DNA of 64,000 nt from Allolobophora icterica (GCA_963556255.1 OY744605.1:71710134-71774133); one strand, 5' to 3'; counted from the first letter of the stretch, positions 40,411-51,298 are shown. Made by a program: numbers and translations. The notes: a model not told the origin generated them from the sequence alone.

Positions 40411-41690
40411 ACACCGAAACGGCAAGAAGTACTGAGGAGAAGATCAACAGGTATTTTCAAATTAAGGCATGTCTGTTTCATGTCTTTTTCCACTGAAGTG
40501 GCAACAGTTTTTGTTTCAGTAGACAAAAGCATCAATGAAGCCAAAATCAAAGCAGCCATCTTCAAAGCAAAGTTAAACGCGAAACCAAAGCCCACTGGTC
40601 AAACAGAAAAGATTAAGAAGTAGGCCTATTTGGAAATTAGATTCTGTGTTTTGTAGCCTTAGGGTCATTGCATAATTACGTAACGCCGAAAATGACCGTT
40701 TTTGACCCACCCACCCACCCTGTAACGCTTCGTAACGTTTCCTTAGACCCACCCACCCACCTCCCCCAGCGTTACGTATTTATTGTTACGAAAAATCATT
40801 TTAGATTTACTATGTGAACGCGCAATTATAATTCATATTTCATAGCGAATTTAATATAGTAGGCCCTATGTGAATTAGAATTTGACAGTAGACCTAAAAT
40901 ATAGGCCTACAGAACGTTTATTTATATAAATGACAGTCATGTTTGAAATGCAAATTACGTTGTTTTTAAAGTTTTTCGTCAAAGCTTTACACACTGGAAA
41001 GTTTCGTGGACTAAATTGCTTATTAATAATTAATCAAAATTAAGATGAACTAATTATTTGCTTAGTCTGAGCACTTCGATAATTATTAATGCAAATATTG
41101 CTCAGTTTTTGTCGGGCATCAATTGTAAATGTTTGAAATTCGTGTCCACTAAGTGAAATATGCTTTAAAGTTGTTCGTCAAGGTCAGGAATCCAGGGAGA
41201 ATTACCACGTTGTTCCGACGGTAAAACCACTCTATTTGGTAAAACTATGAAAGATCCAAACAATTCGAACAGCGGTTTCCGGTTTACACTAACGGGAGAT
41301 GAAATCGCAGCTTATTTTAGACCAATAGCACAGCGTCTAACCAGTTTGGTCATTCGCCATTGGGCCGTATTTATATACAGAAATAGGTCACCTGGGCGAA
41401 AGGTGGTTCCCTACGAGAGCCATACAAACAGCGCTGGGCCGAACTTTCACAATTTCAACTTTTAATTTTAAAATAATGCTGAATAAGGTGTCATTCTTTG
41501 TTAATTTAAAATTCTTTTATAGCTAAACTGTTGGTAAAAGCGTTACGTAACGTTCATCTCCATACACCCACCCACCCACGTAACGTTTCGTAACGTTTTC
41601 AAGGACCCCACCTACCCACCCTCGAGCGTTACGTAATTATGCAATGACCCCTTATGTCATTTTGAGCCTAGATTGCTTTGTTTCGTGTTT
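40411..41690 (+). repeat. Splice-like array (block 2), split by a transposon
   Basis: Continues block 1: gatcaacag|gtattttcaaat at 40449, tgtttcatgtctttttccac, an acceptor-like tttgtttcag at 40520, and ccatcttcaaagcaaag. The next intron-like part (tgttttgtagcctta) is split at 40661/41655 by the TIR element and resumes tgtcattttgagcc. Confidence 0.55.
40662..41650. mobile_element. TIR DNA transposon, non-autonomous, 4-bp TSD
   Basis: A perfect 24-bp terminal inverted repeat GGGTCATTGCATAATTACGTAACG starts at 40662, with its complement ending at 41650. CTTA is duplicated on both sides (40658-40661, 41651-41654). Subterminal clusters of cccacccaccca and gtaacg lie at both ends. 989 bp, no transposase; the 72-codon frame at 41247 is not recognisable. 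A 4-bp TSD and a GGG start are compatible with Sola-like families, but this is tentative. Confidence 0.85.
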
Positions 41691-41869
41691 CTAGCAATCA
41701 GGTCATGAATCAAGCAATCAGTTCATGATTCTAGTAATCAGTTCACACAGAATGGTGTGCTGAACGAAGTCCTCTGTGGCCCAGAACACCGGAAAACCTT
41801 AGTCTACTGTCCTTAGATGAACTTAAGGCTAACCTAAGTACCGCCACACGATTACCTACTATTGATTTC

Positions 41870-42816
41870 CAGTGTTACCACTCAAAATTTTCAAAAATCC
41901 CAAGTTGGGACATCCAAAAAAGCCAAGAAAAGCCAAGGTGAAAAAAATAGCGTGAAAAGTGAAAACTTTTATTAATTATCAATATTATTATTAATGAAAA
42001 GTAATTGAAAATATGATTTTCCTTATTTCTTTAATTTTTCCTATGTTACTGATTATATAATGTGCTTCTGCATGGGCTTGTGTGCCATTAATGCAGACTT
42101 GTTTTCATTTGTAAGCATCACGTCACATAGGCCTACTTTACATTTTACGCAATATCTATCTTTGGGATATGATTCTATCCAATCTTTTATGTCAGTATCG
42201 TGAAGTCAATCATTATAAAATGGCTGATTATACCAAACTTTGGACTTTGGTTTTTAAATTAACTACGCGCCGACAAACCAGAAGCTGAAGAGCCATAGGC
42301 CTAGTATCTAGTGACTAGCATCTGAATCCGAGTCTTGTTCGAAAACTGCTTAAACTTAAAATTACTAGAATTTATTATTCTATAATAGTTCCTTTATAAA
42401 ATTGTTCATAAGTCGTTATGACTTATGAACAATTTTATAAAGGTTATTTTTTTATAGTATGTTATGGTAACAGCCATCTTAAAATAGTACATGTACTCCA
42501 TAAGTGATGACGTCATGACTATGCGAGTAGTCGCCGAGTACAGCGAGACTGCCAGCAAAGAATATAAGTACCAAGGATTACCAATAACCGTGAGATTGAA
42601 AACGATTATGCTGCCACCATGACCCAAAAAAAGAAAAATGTCGTATCTTTTATTAATTTTACATTATTTGATGATTATGAACAACCAAAAAACACAAAAT
42701 CATTACCTAAAAAAAGCCAAGAAAAAAGCCAAGGTCCTCAGAAAAAATGCCAAGATCCCAAGATTGGGATGAAAAAGCCAAGATCTTGGGAAAAACGCCA
42801 AGGAGTGGTAACGCTG
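41870..42816. mobile_element. hAT-type non-autonomous element, 947 bp
   Basis: Ends CAGTGTTACCACTC (left) and CAGCGTTACCACTC (right, inverted). A perfect 8-bp duplication ttgatttc flanks it (41862-41869 and 42817-42824), diagnostic for hAT. Subterminal sequence on both sides repeats aaagccaagaaaagccaagg-like words. No transposase frame. Confidence 0.9.
42391..42443. repeat. Perfect 24-bp inverted repeat, 5-nt loop
   Basis: Left arm cctttataaaattgttcata plus agtc, loop gttat, right arm exactly complementary. It lies in the middle of the hAT-type element 41870-42816. On RNA it would form a stable hairpin. Confidence 0.95.
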
Positions 42817-43112
42817 TTGATTTCTGAATGTTTCTTAGATAAGGTCAGTTTGGGGACTTCGAATTCAATTCCTGCGAGAAAACCATAACAATCGAGGCGA
42901 GCTGAACTGTTGAATCGGCTGTAAGGAGAGGTGGTCAAGATGGGGTCATTCATAAAATACTTCCACAAAAACCTATGTATACTTTGGAGCATTCCTTCCA
43001 TTTGTGTATCTGACATTACCCAACCCTTTGCAGACGTCCGAACTCCAGGATTAACTGCTGTGGTGTGGAAGCCATGATACAGCCACGTCGAGCAAAGGGT
43101 CTCTGTTGACAT
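42738..43112 (-). other. Unassigned 124-codon open frame
   Basis: Minus-strand frame that starts MSTETLCSTWLYHGFHTTAV and runs into the hAT-type element. It does not match a family I recognise and its last 25 codons lie in transposon sequence. Probably not a gene; the outer part could be a decayed retroelement. Confidence 0.15.
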
Positions 43113-43304
43113 GATGCATCATGCAAAACACGGTCCTCTTCCATCCAGACCTAGTATTAAGACTGCCCTATAAGAAGAAAAGACCAAACTCTCTTCAAGA
43201 TGCATCCGACTATTTAAAGCTCGGCAGCCAGTGTCTCTGACACTTTAACGTGAAGAGTATGAGGAAGTCCTTGACGCACAACTGCTGTTCTCGTCGTGTG
43301 TATG

Positions 43305-43375
43305 GTCGTGTGCACTTCTGAAATTTGGAAGGAGGGCAACATCAAATACAGTTGTATTGCATTGTATATACACGG
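43305..43375. repeat. Short dispersed repeat, paired with 7625-7705
   Basis: Shares gtgcacttctgaaatttgga and tacagttgtattg with 7640-7700. Confidence 0.5.
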
Positions 43376-43439
43376 TGCACCACTTGGTCTTCGTGGTCTT
43401 AATGATCCTGAATGCAGCGCAGTATATACAGATTGCCTG

Positions 43440-43690
43440 GCATCTGACTTAAGATGAGATTAATGCAAAGTAGGACAGAAATTTGGTTCCAGATTTCTTC
43501 TCCACCTGCGCCCCCTAGCCAGCTCAGCTATAATGAGTACACTGACCGGTGGGAAGATGAGACGGGGAGGGAGACGACTGGCCATCCACCCTCAGATGCT
43601 GAGGCTAATGAAGTCGCTAACACTTCATACCCATGACTGCTGCAGGTCTAGCTTAAGGGATTTCTCTTCTTCTGCTGTACTGACATATAA
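43440..43690 (+). mobile_element. SINE family B copy
   Basis: ttctccacctgcgcccccta, agctcagctataatgagtac, gggaagatgagacggggagg and gaagtcgctaacacttcata align with 22978-23190 and 20690-20870. Confidence 0.75.
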
Positions 43691-43929
43691 CTACGTGTAA
43701 CCGGAAGTTTGGAATACCGAAGTTTTACTGTTGGCCTACATGTACTAAATTTTACACAACCCCACTGTCCACATTTCGATGACCCCTCCTCCTCTTTACG
43801 AACGTCTTTGATGGACGATGCCTTGTTCGATTGCTGTTGTCCTTTCTGTGCCTCGGCCGAAAGATCCTTCAGAACGCTGCAGGATCAACTTCTCTAGCAG
43901 CATTAGCTGAAAGAGGCGTTTAATTAATT

Positions 43930-44165
43930 CAGACTTGCGTTATACTCTGCCTTACTTTACCCGTGTTTACCCTACCTTTCCACGTTACCCTGTCGTACAC
44001 TAGGTTGCGTTACACCAAGTTACCTTAGCGCATGATGCCTTGCAATGTTTACCTAAACTTAAACTACCTCACATAACCACGCTTTACCTTACTCTATACC
44101 CTACTCTACTTTGCCCTTTCCCGCCTTCTCTTACAAACCTTACCTTATCTTACCGTACCAAATCT
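43930..44165. repeat. Degenerate CTTACC simple sequence
   Basis: Pyrimidine-rich ttaccttac-type repeat like 2725-3045. Confidence 0.6.
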
Positions 44166-44280
44166 TCCTCTAGACTATGAGCTATACCGGCTTGAGATGA
44201 TCATCATTATCTCGAAATTACTATAGCGCCTCTCTGTACCTCTCATTATCATAAGCAAAAAAATAAGAATATTAAATATA

Positions 44281-44920
44281 ACTTCTGCTAACGGTGAATA
44301 GGCAAACACATCGTCATGGAAACGGTTGTATGAAACTCTCATTATCTTGAGCAACAAAAAAGAATCTATTAGCCTTAATAGCCTATATATATTTTATGCG
44401 CCTCCCCAGCCTGTTGCGGGTATAATAACAAGAGGCATAGAGACAGGATTGACCGTTTGTTGACGCGACTCTTCCCAGGAATCCGCCACGGGTACACACA
44501 TGCATGTGTGTGTGTACGTACGTACGTACGTGTGTGTGTATGTATGTATGTATGTAGGCCTATGTATGTGGTATTCTACTGATGGTGTCGACCAATAATT
44601 GGCCAATAAGTCAGACGAACGACTTTTTCATGCTCTCATGAGGGATCCTAATCACGTGCTGCGCGGCCTGTTCCCTCCCCTCAGCAGTGGACAAACCTTC
44701 GAGCGAGACCGTATAAATTTCCCCTAACCGAAAAAGACGATCATAATGTTATACCCGTATGCTCTACAAGAATGCCTATACTTACGTTAATTAGCTGCTC
44801 GTGAGTCTGTAGCTTGTTCTAGTTGCGTTATGTCAGCTCTGATATTCAATAAACGTTTATTCACTTCTGCTAACAGTGAATAGGCAACGCGTCGTCATGG
44901 ATACAGTTGTATGACGTCAG
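44281..44920 (+). repeat. Pair of ~55-bp direct repeats
   Basis: acttctgctaacggtgaata at 44281 and acttctgctaacagtgaata at 44864 begin two matching segments that both contain cgtcatgga and cagttgtatga. The second ends in a TGACGTCA (44912). The sequence between holds a TGTG/TATG microsatellite (44500-44560). Confidence 0.65.
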
Positions 44921-45504
44921 GTGAATCCTACGCCGAGAGTTGGACAATTATAGAGACAATTGACGTATGAATGTACGTATGGGTGTATGTATACGCATGC
45001 ATATTGTGTGTATGTATGTATTGTGTGTGATTATTTATATAGGGTCTTTTGACAGCTTTCAAATGCGCCTCAGAGAATTCCACAGATGGGCTGTTATTTA
45101 TTAACGCGCTAATCAGGAAGTGACGATACACAGTAATGATAATAATAACTACATGTACACACAAACTTTTATTTGAAAAAATGACGATTATAACGACGAT
45201 ATTGGCGAGTTTTTCGATGTGGGTGACGCTGTCATTTGAACTTTGACCGCCCTAAAAACCACCTATCTAATGTACGACTGTCTTCCAACCTATACGATAA
45301 CACGTAGGTCGTATCGGATAAACGCCTAAGTAACAGCGGCCTTGGGACTCATGCTGCACACCTGAAGCCTTGAAATACCTCATACAGGTAAGATAAGGTA
45401 AGATAATTGCTTCTTCGTCCACGCCTCCATCAAACGGGGTGCCAGTTGCAGAGTCCGAAACGATAACCGAAAAACTTGTTTTCCTGTATCGAAATGTCCA
45501 CATG

Positions 45505-45790
45505 CATACATACACACATACATACATACATACATACGCAGATATATTAATACACATAATTACATACCTACATACATAATACATTCATACACAGTACATA
45601 CATACATACATACATAATTGCATACACACAATATACATACATCATACATACATACATGCATACATACATATCTACCTACACATACATACAGACATACATA
45701 CACACACAAACATACATAATACATACATACATACACATACATACATGCAAGCATACATACGTACTTACATACATATATACATACACACAC
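45505..45790. repeat. (ATAC)n tetranucleotide array
   Basis: Imperfect catacata repeats interspersed with cacaca. The poly-YV/YI frames are not genes. 45850-46750 shows no feature apart from GTGTTG-rich low-complexity text at 46600-46750. Confidence 0.9.
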
Positions 45791-46758
45791 AGACCATACT
45801 TTTGCCCCATACATGATGATACATTTTCTCAAACATTTTCCTAATACAGTTAGCTTCTGTTCAACATTCAGTGCCTCTCACTGCTCTCACCCACAGTCGT
45901 ACCCTACTCATCAGTGAGTACCCTACTCAGTGACAGCAAATTGCATTGATGCAACACGTCCACTTAACACTCCCTTCTCAAACCGCAATTCGCCTACTCT
46001 CGGACAAATAACAACTGTTCCTCAAAACACGTTTGACTAAAAGTTCATAATTTCACTTGAAAAGTACAACTTACGACAGATCTCAGCGCGAATCCATTAA
46101 CTGAAACCGGTTTCAAATTGTCACAAAACCGTGAATCCCGAACACATATTGGAAATCGGTTTAACAAAATCACGAATACCTCTTTGCGGAAATGACGATT
46201 TTGCCCATTCCCTCATTGTCGCTCCCGCCTTTTACGTTACTGGAATCTTTCAATATGATAAAACTGTGAAATTGGTCAGCTTGAAACTCAGTTAGAATTC
46301 TGTTAACACAAGAGTTTGCGGTTTCAAAAAAAAATATCGCACAAATGGCGAAATTGCATTAAGTTGTCAGATTTCGTCGTTTTAAAGTGAAAATCCCTGC
46401 AATTCTGAAACTCGGCGTTTCGCAACGTACACAGAACCGAAACCAGTTTCTACAAATGGATCCGACACTTCGGCCTAATTCTACGCACTGACCTACAATT
46501 CTGTAACGGCACAAATCTAGGTCAGTTCAACTACTTTCCAGTTTGGTGTGTTCGAACACCTGTTTGTGGAGGAGAGAGTTAGTTGTGTCATGGCTGTCCT
46601 TGGGTTGTTTAGCTTGACCGTGGGTTGTTTAGTGGTTTTAGCCTGACCTTGGCGTGTTGTGTAGTGGGTTTAGGCTGACATTGGGATGTGGTAACATTGG
46701 TTTGGGGTATTGTATTTTAGTTTAACCTCGGGAGTTGTCATGACTTTGAGGTGTTGTG

Positions 46759-48078
46759 TCATGGTTTTAGCTTGACCTTGTGTCGGTCCCCAGATCCTGA
46801 CCCGGGTCTGGGCGAGTTCCTGGGGTTGAAGTCGGTCAAGGTCGCCGACGTTTGCCCTCGAAGGAGATTCGACCCATCATTCCGATCCAGTTTTGTGATG
46901 TGCGTGAAACAGCAGGGCTGCGAAATGTCTGCCTTGCTCACGGTTGATCCCTTGGACTTCGCCTGCCGCTTCGACCCGGCCTTCGCCTTCTTGGCCTTGC
47001 GATCGTCCGCAGAGGTGGAAGCCAGACTGAGCAAGGGGTCACTGGCATCCAAGGTCAGGCATCGGATGTGCTGGTGGAAGTCGGCAGCAGCGACTGGATC
47101 GACGAAACGCAGTCCGATCAACTTGGTATGGTCGTTGGACAGGAGCATCGTATGGAAGGTCAACGTCGGAGCCGAGTAGCTGCTCAGGCAGTCGATCTGG
47201 TCACGCCACAGTCCGAATCCAGTTCCGCGTTCGGCCAGGATTAGGTTCAGTCGACGTTGGCGACGGCTCTCTCCGGAATCTAGAACCAGGACCGGAATTC
47301 CGGTCTTGACAAGTGTCCAGTTTTCGAGCGACGATGACATCCTGGCCGTGTCCTCTTCTTCGAAGTCTGGAACCCTCGGAGGACAGAGTGAGTTTCGGAT
47401 TGGATCGCTGAGGTACAGCGTCGCCTGACACAGACAGACGAAGACGCTGGACTTGTGACTTCGGTAGAACATCTCAACCTGTGCCAGTTCCTGTTCCGAT
47501 ATGGACGCTGATGACCTGGCCGGGCCTTGACTTTGAACCGACAACCTTGACCCTTCGATTGCCGACGACGATCTTGAACCTTCTACCGCCAACGACGACC
47601 TAAAACCTTCGATCGCTGGCAACGACCTTGAACATTCGACATCTGACAACGACCTCGGACTTTCAACCTCGCCGACGTGTACTACTTCCGGTACTGCGAT
47701 CGAGACCGGAAGTGAAGCTGCGACGTCGGAGTCGTCCAGGGAACGCTGCTCCACTTCCGCCGGAAGCGACGGCTTCTTGACCTTAACCTTTCCGAGCGAG
47801 TCGTACTTTTCCTTGATGAACCTCAGTGCGTCCTTACTGTTCTCGTCGTCCTTCAGTGTACCAGGGGGTGTGGCACCCAACGCAGCCCGGCTGTAGATGC
47901 CCTCATCCTTGGCCAGGTTCTTGGGACAGGCGCGCCGTTCCAGCGTTCCCTCAGCAGATCGAGGACTGCAAGAACCGTCGTCAGCCGAGGTGTCTTGCGA
48001 GGAGTGGCTCAGACGTTCCAGTTCTTCTTCGATCCTCGACAGGCGCCAGTTTTCGAAGCTGGTGTTTCTTAGAGACAT
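46759..48078 (-). CDS. WH1/EVH1-like and CRIB-motif protein exon
   Basis: A 439-codon frame on the minus strand with coding-like GC content. Residues 1-200 are Ser/Glu-rich and include EGSRSS-type repeats (about 140-185). About 205-345 has the order of a WH1/EVH1 domain: VFVCLCQATLYL, W-LVKTGIPVLVLD, RLNLILAERGTGFGLW, TFHTMLLSNDHTKLIGLRF, DPVAAADFHQHI. A Lys-rich linker follows, then ISQPCCFTHITKLD at about 386-399, resembling the CRIB consensus ISxPxxFxH. WH1 plus CRIB is the layout of WASP-type actin regulators that bind Rho-family GTPases, but no WASP proline-rich or VCA part is visible. An acceptor-like acatttcag ends at 48085, six bases before the ATG, so this is likely a later exon and the first ATG may or may not be the true start. 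The 3' end at 46759 is the first stop. Confidence 0.7.
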   Translation of the reverse strand: MSLRNTSFENWRLSRIEEELERLSHSSQDTSADDGSCSPRSAEGTLERRACPKNLAKDEGIYSRAALGATPPGTLKDDENSKDALRFIKEKYDSLGKVKVKKPSLPAEVEQRSLDDSDVAASLPVSIAVPEVVHVGEVESPRSLSDVECSRSLPAIEGFRSSLAVEGSRSSSAIEGSRLSVQSQGPARSSASISEQELAQVEMFYRSHKSSVFVCLCQATLYLSDPIRNSLCPPRVPDFEEEDTARMSSSLENWTLVKTGIPVLVLDSGESRRQRRLNLILAERGTGFGLWRDQIDCLSSYSAPTLTFHTMLLSNDHTKLIGLRFVDPVAAADFHQHIRCLTLDASDPLLSLASTSADDRKAKKAKAGSKRQAKSKGSTVSKADISQPCCFTHITKLDRNDGSNLLRGQTSATLTDFNPRNSPRPGSGSGDRHKVKLKP

Positions 48079-48106
48079 CCTCGTCTGAAATGTAACATTG
48101 CCAGTA

Positions 48107-48290
48107 ACGTAATGAGATCTACAGTAACGTAATCACATTTACAGTAACAATCATAGTTACAGTAATTAATTCACATTTACAGTAACATGATATTTACAGT
48201 AATGTAATTACATTTACAGCATCATAATCATATTTAAAGTAACGTAATCGCATTTACAGTAACGCAATCATATCTACAGTAATTAAAGAA
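48107..48290. repeat. ACATTTACAGTAACGTAATC minisatellite
   Basis: About nine imperfect units of roughly 20 bp, just upstream of the WH1-like exon in its presumed intron. Confidence 0.8.
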
Positions 48291-48420
48291 CATCTTCAAT
48301 CACATATTTACAACAATGCCTTAGTTACTTTACAAAGTCCAGATTCATAAAAACATGCATATAGACTTCTTTACTTACTTCTTTTGTTACACACTCCTTT
48401 ACTTACTACTTACCTACTTA

Positions 48421-48971
48421 CAGTGTTGGGTACTATTTAAATAGTAAATACTATTTAAATAGTATTTAAATAGTTTATGACTATTGATGCCACTATTTAA
48501 AATAGTCACGAACAAAGTCCTATTGAAATAGTATTTAAATAGTATGCGACTATTAAAAATTATTAAAATTTAAATAGTCAAAAAGTTAACAAGAACTACT
48601 GACGTAACGTCATTACATTAGAAAATGTCAAGCTTTCTCAATAATTATATGTAACTGACACTGATAATAGCTAGTTTTTGAATAGTCATGTGGACAATGA
48701 TGTGGTACTTGAACGTTTGATGTTACTCAAAGTTAACAAGAACTACTATCGGAACGTTAAGCCTACTACATTAGAAAATTTCCACCTTTTCTCAAAATTT
48801 AGGCCTATATATAACTGTCACTGATAATGGATAAATAGTTTTTAAATAGTCAAGTGGTATTTGCAATAGTCTGCAGCTATTGACTATTTTAAATACTATT
48901 TAAATAGTTTTCTACAGGGACTATTTACTATTCTATTTAAATAGTCAACCTGACTATTTACCCCAACACTG
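48421..48971. mobile_element. hAT-type MITE, 551 bp
   Basis: Ends CAGTGTTGGG-TA (left) and CAGTGTTGGGG-TA (right, inverted) with a perfect 8-bp duplication cctactta (48413-48420 and 48972-48979). The interior is built from actatttaaatagt palindromes, so much of the element can fold on itself. No coding capacity. Confidence 0.92.
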
Positions 48972-49070
48972 CCTACTTACATCCTATAATGACCAACAGT
49001 ACCTGCCCTTATAATGGTGGCAAACATATTGGTTAGCGCTGGAAAAGTCAGAAGACTCTCTTCTCTACAC

Positions 49071-49470
49071 AGTCAACGCCACTGAAGCGCTTAACGGATA
49101 AGTGCATAATTCGGTTATGTGCATAGCCAACAACAGACCCGTTACGCATTGCTCTGTGGATATGAAGCCGCTTAATCGCATATAGACAGCGTCAAACATT
49201 CTAGCCGCCTAGAGTACAGTTCGCACGTGTGCCGCACACGCTCCGACTATCGAGCGTCTATCTGTCTTAGCTGCACTGTGGTCCGTATCAGCGGGTGACG
49301 TAACATCGTTACCCGTCTACATTCCGGAGTGTGCAAACCGTATCATAAGCATTCCGTTTAGTGTACCGGTACATTTAGCCAATTTTGCACAGTACATGTA
49401 CATAAGTCGGTTAAGTGCACAGGTCGAAGGAGCAGTCCCGAGGATAAGCACTTAGCGGCGTCGACTACAT
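49071..49470. mobile_element. Possible small DNA transposon
   Basis: Imperfect inverted ends cagtcaacgccactgaagcg and (inverted) tagtcgacgccgctaagtgc, about 400 bp apart. Inner repeats ggataagtgcataattcgg and acataagtcggttaagtgc. A TA at each side could be a mariner-type duplication. Ends are too diverged to be sure. Confidence 0.3.
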
Positions 49471-50014
49471 GTAGTCTATTGTTCCATGCATCCCCAAGTT
49501 GTGCGGTTGCAGCAGTTTCCAATAATGTGCCCTTGTTTTCAACTCCGTTACCTAACAATAAAGAGCGCAGAGTTGCGTGGGTGGGTACTCCACGTGCGAA
49601 CAGTGGCGTCTAATTCCCCCGCACCTGGAATGGGAAAACAAACCTCCACTCTGGCTGATTTATATATAAGAGGCAGAAGTCACTCAGAAATGTAAATTAA
49701 TTTATTATTATACATCAGCATCATGCATGGTCCATAACAAAAGTCACTACAAGCTATAAGCTGAAGCAAGAAGTTATAATACTATAAATGTTCACTAAAA
49801 CTGTGTTCTGACCAGTACCGTCAAACCCCTCACTTCTAGCAACCGTGGGAGATCGTTCTCCCAACCCCCAACCCCATTGGTAGACGCCACTGCGTACGAA
49901 TAGCCTACCCATCCAAGTAGTAATCCAGCTAGAACTTCCTCAACTTCACTGCTTCTGCCAAAAAAGTGCCAATGTCGTATCAACAAAACCAAGTCTCATC
50001 TGATGGTTTTATAC

Positions 50015-50941
50015 TGTAGCGGAACCCGGGGGCAGAACTATTTTACCAGGATGGCCCAGCCCCGGTATCCGTGTTTGAGTTGTAAGTCCGTGGAGTAAGG
50101 CTTCCCTTATCAAGCGGAAGACTTGAGCGACTTCTATAACGCACTTTATTAAACCAAACAAATCGACTATCCGTCGTAATTAAATTGTATGAAATCAACT
50201 AGTTCAACAGTCGACAATGTACTTGATCCTTGCTATTGAAGATTCAATGTCCATCGGCCACCACACTTGACGCAGCACATCTCACAGAGTTCCAAGTTAC
50301 CGATGAGCAATTAATGTTACCCGTTCAACGCCAGAGATTACTTCGCTTCTGTAGCGCCAACGTCCGTAGGAATTCGCGTATTCGAAGTTCGCAACAGTTC
50401 ATTCACGCCACAAAGTCCACAGTACTTCTATTGCGCAGTTAAGTTCGCAACGTTCTGTCGACGACGTGTAGTTCGCTACAACTACAACTTTCTTTGACGA
50501 CGACAACTTCCTGACGACGACGACTTCAACTCCCGAACTCCGATTGACTGTTGACTGCACTGTACTGTACTGTTTCGACTGACCGCTCACTGTGTGTCTT
50601 CCTATCTTTCTTTTATAATGTCCGAACTGGCATGCTGCCGGCAGATGGCAGGTCATGTGACTGGCAGACGGCTGGCAGACTGTTGGTATATGGCTGGCGT
50701 ATGGCAGGTCTATGGCTGACCACGCGATTGGCAGACTGCTGGCATACTGCTGGTCTATGTGACTAGCAGACTGTTGGTATATGGCTGGCGTATGGCAGGT
50801 CTATGGCTGACCACGCGATTGGCAGACTGCTGGCATACTGCTGGTCTATGTGACTAGCAGACTGTTGGCATATGGCTGGCGTATGGCAGGTCACGTGATT
50901 GGCAGACTGCTGACATACTGCTGGCCGGCAAAATTTCCACA
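50015..50941 (-). repeat. 3' LTR
   Basis: 927 bp, almost identical to 57346-58272 (differences noticed near 50604 and 50634). On the minus strand TATAAAAG lies at 50617-50610 and AATAAA at 50150-50145. A 91-bp tandem repeat (about 50676-50940) lies upstream of the TATA box. Confidence 0.95.
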
Positions 50942-50955
50942 ATCTTCCCCAACAA
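50942..50955 (-). promoter_or_regulatory. Polypurine tract
   Basis: On the minus strand ttggggaagat abuts the 3' LTR. Expected position for the plus-strand primer of reverse transcription. Short and not pure purine. Confidence 0.6.
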
Positions 50956-51298
50956 TAAATCACAAAAGTCCCATTTTTGTGGACAAAACAAAACTATCAG
51001 CTGAGAAAAACGCCAACCTCAACAAAGATAGGCAACCAGCCACAAAAGAAACAACCAAAATGGTCCTCTCAGACCCAGAAGAAATGGTCAGCGTGAATAG
51101 AAAAAACGACTTAAACCATCTAAATCAGTCCAATTCACATCGCAAAAGAAATGACCCACTTAATTTCTCAAAGAAAAATGGTCAAAATGACTGAATTAAC
51201 TTTTCAAAGAAATAGATGATCAAAAGGGACTCGAACAATCACTCCAAAAAAAAACTTAAGTGAATCTCAATGAATGATGAAACAATCCGACCAACGAC

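Noticed and set aside
46751..47179. 142-codon plus-strand frame
   Set aside because: Antisense of the WH1/CRIB-like exon, whose own frame is three times longer.
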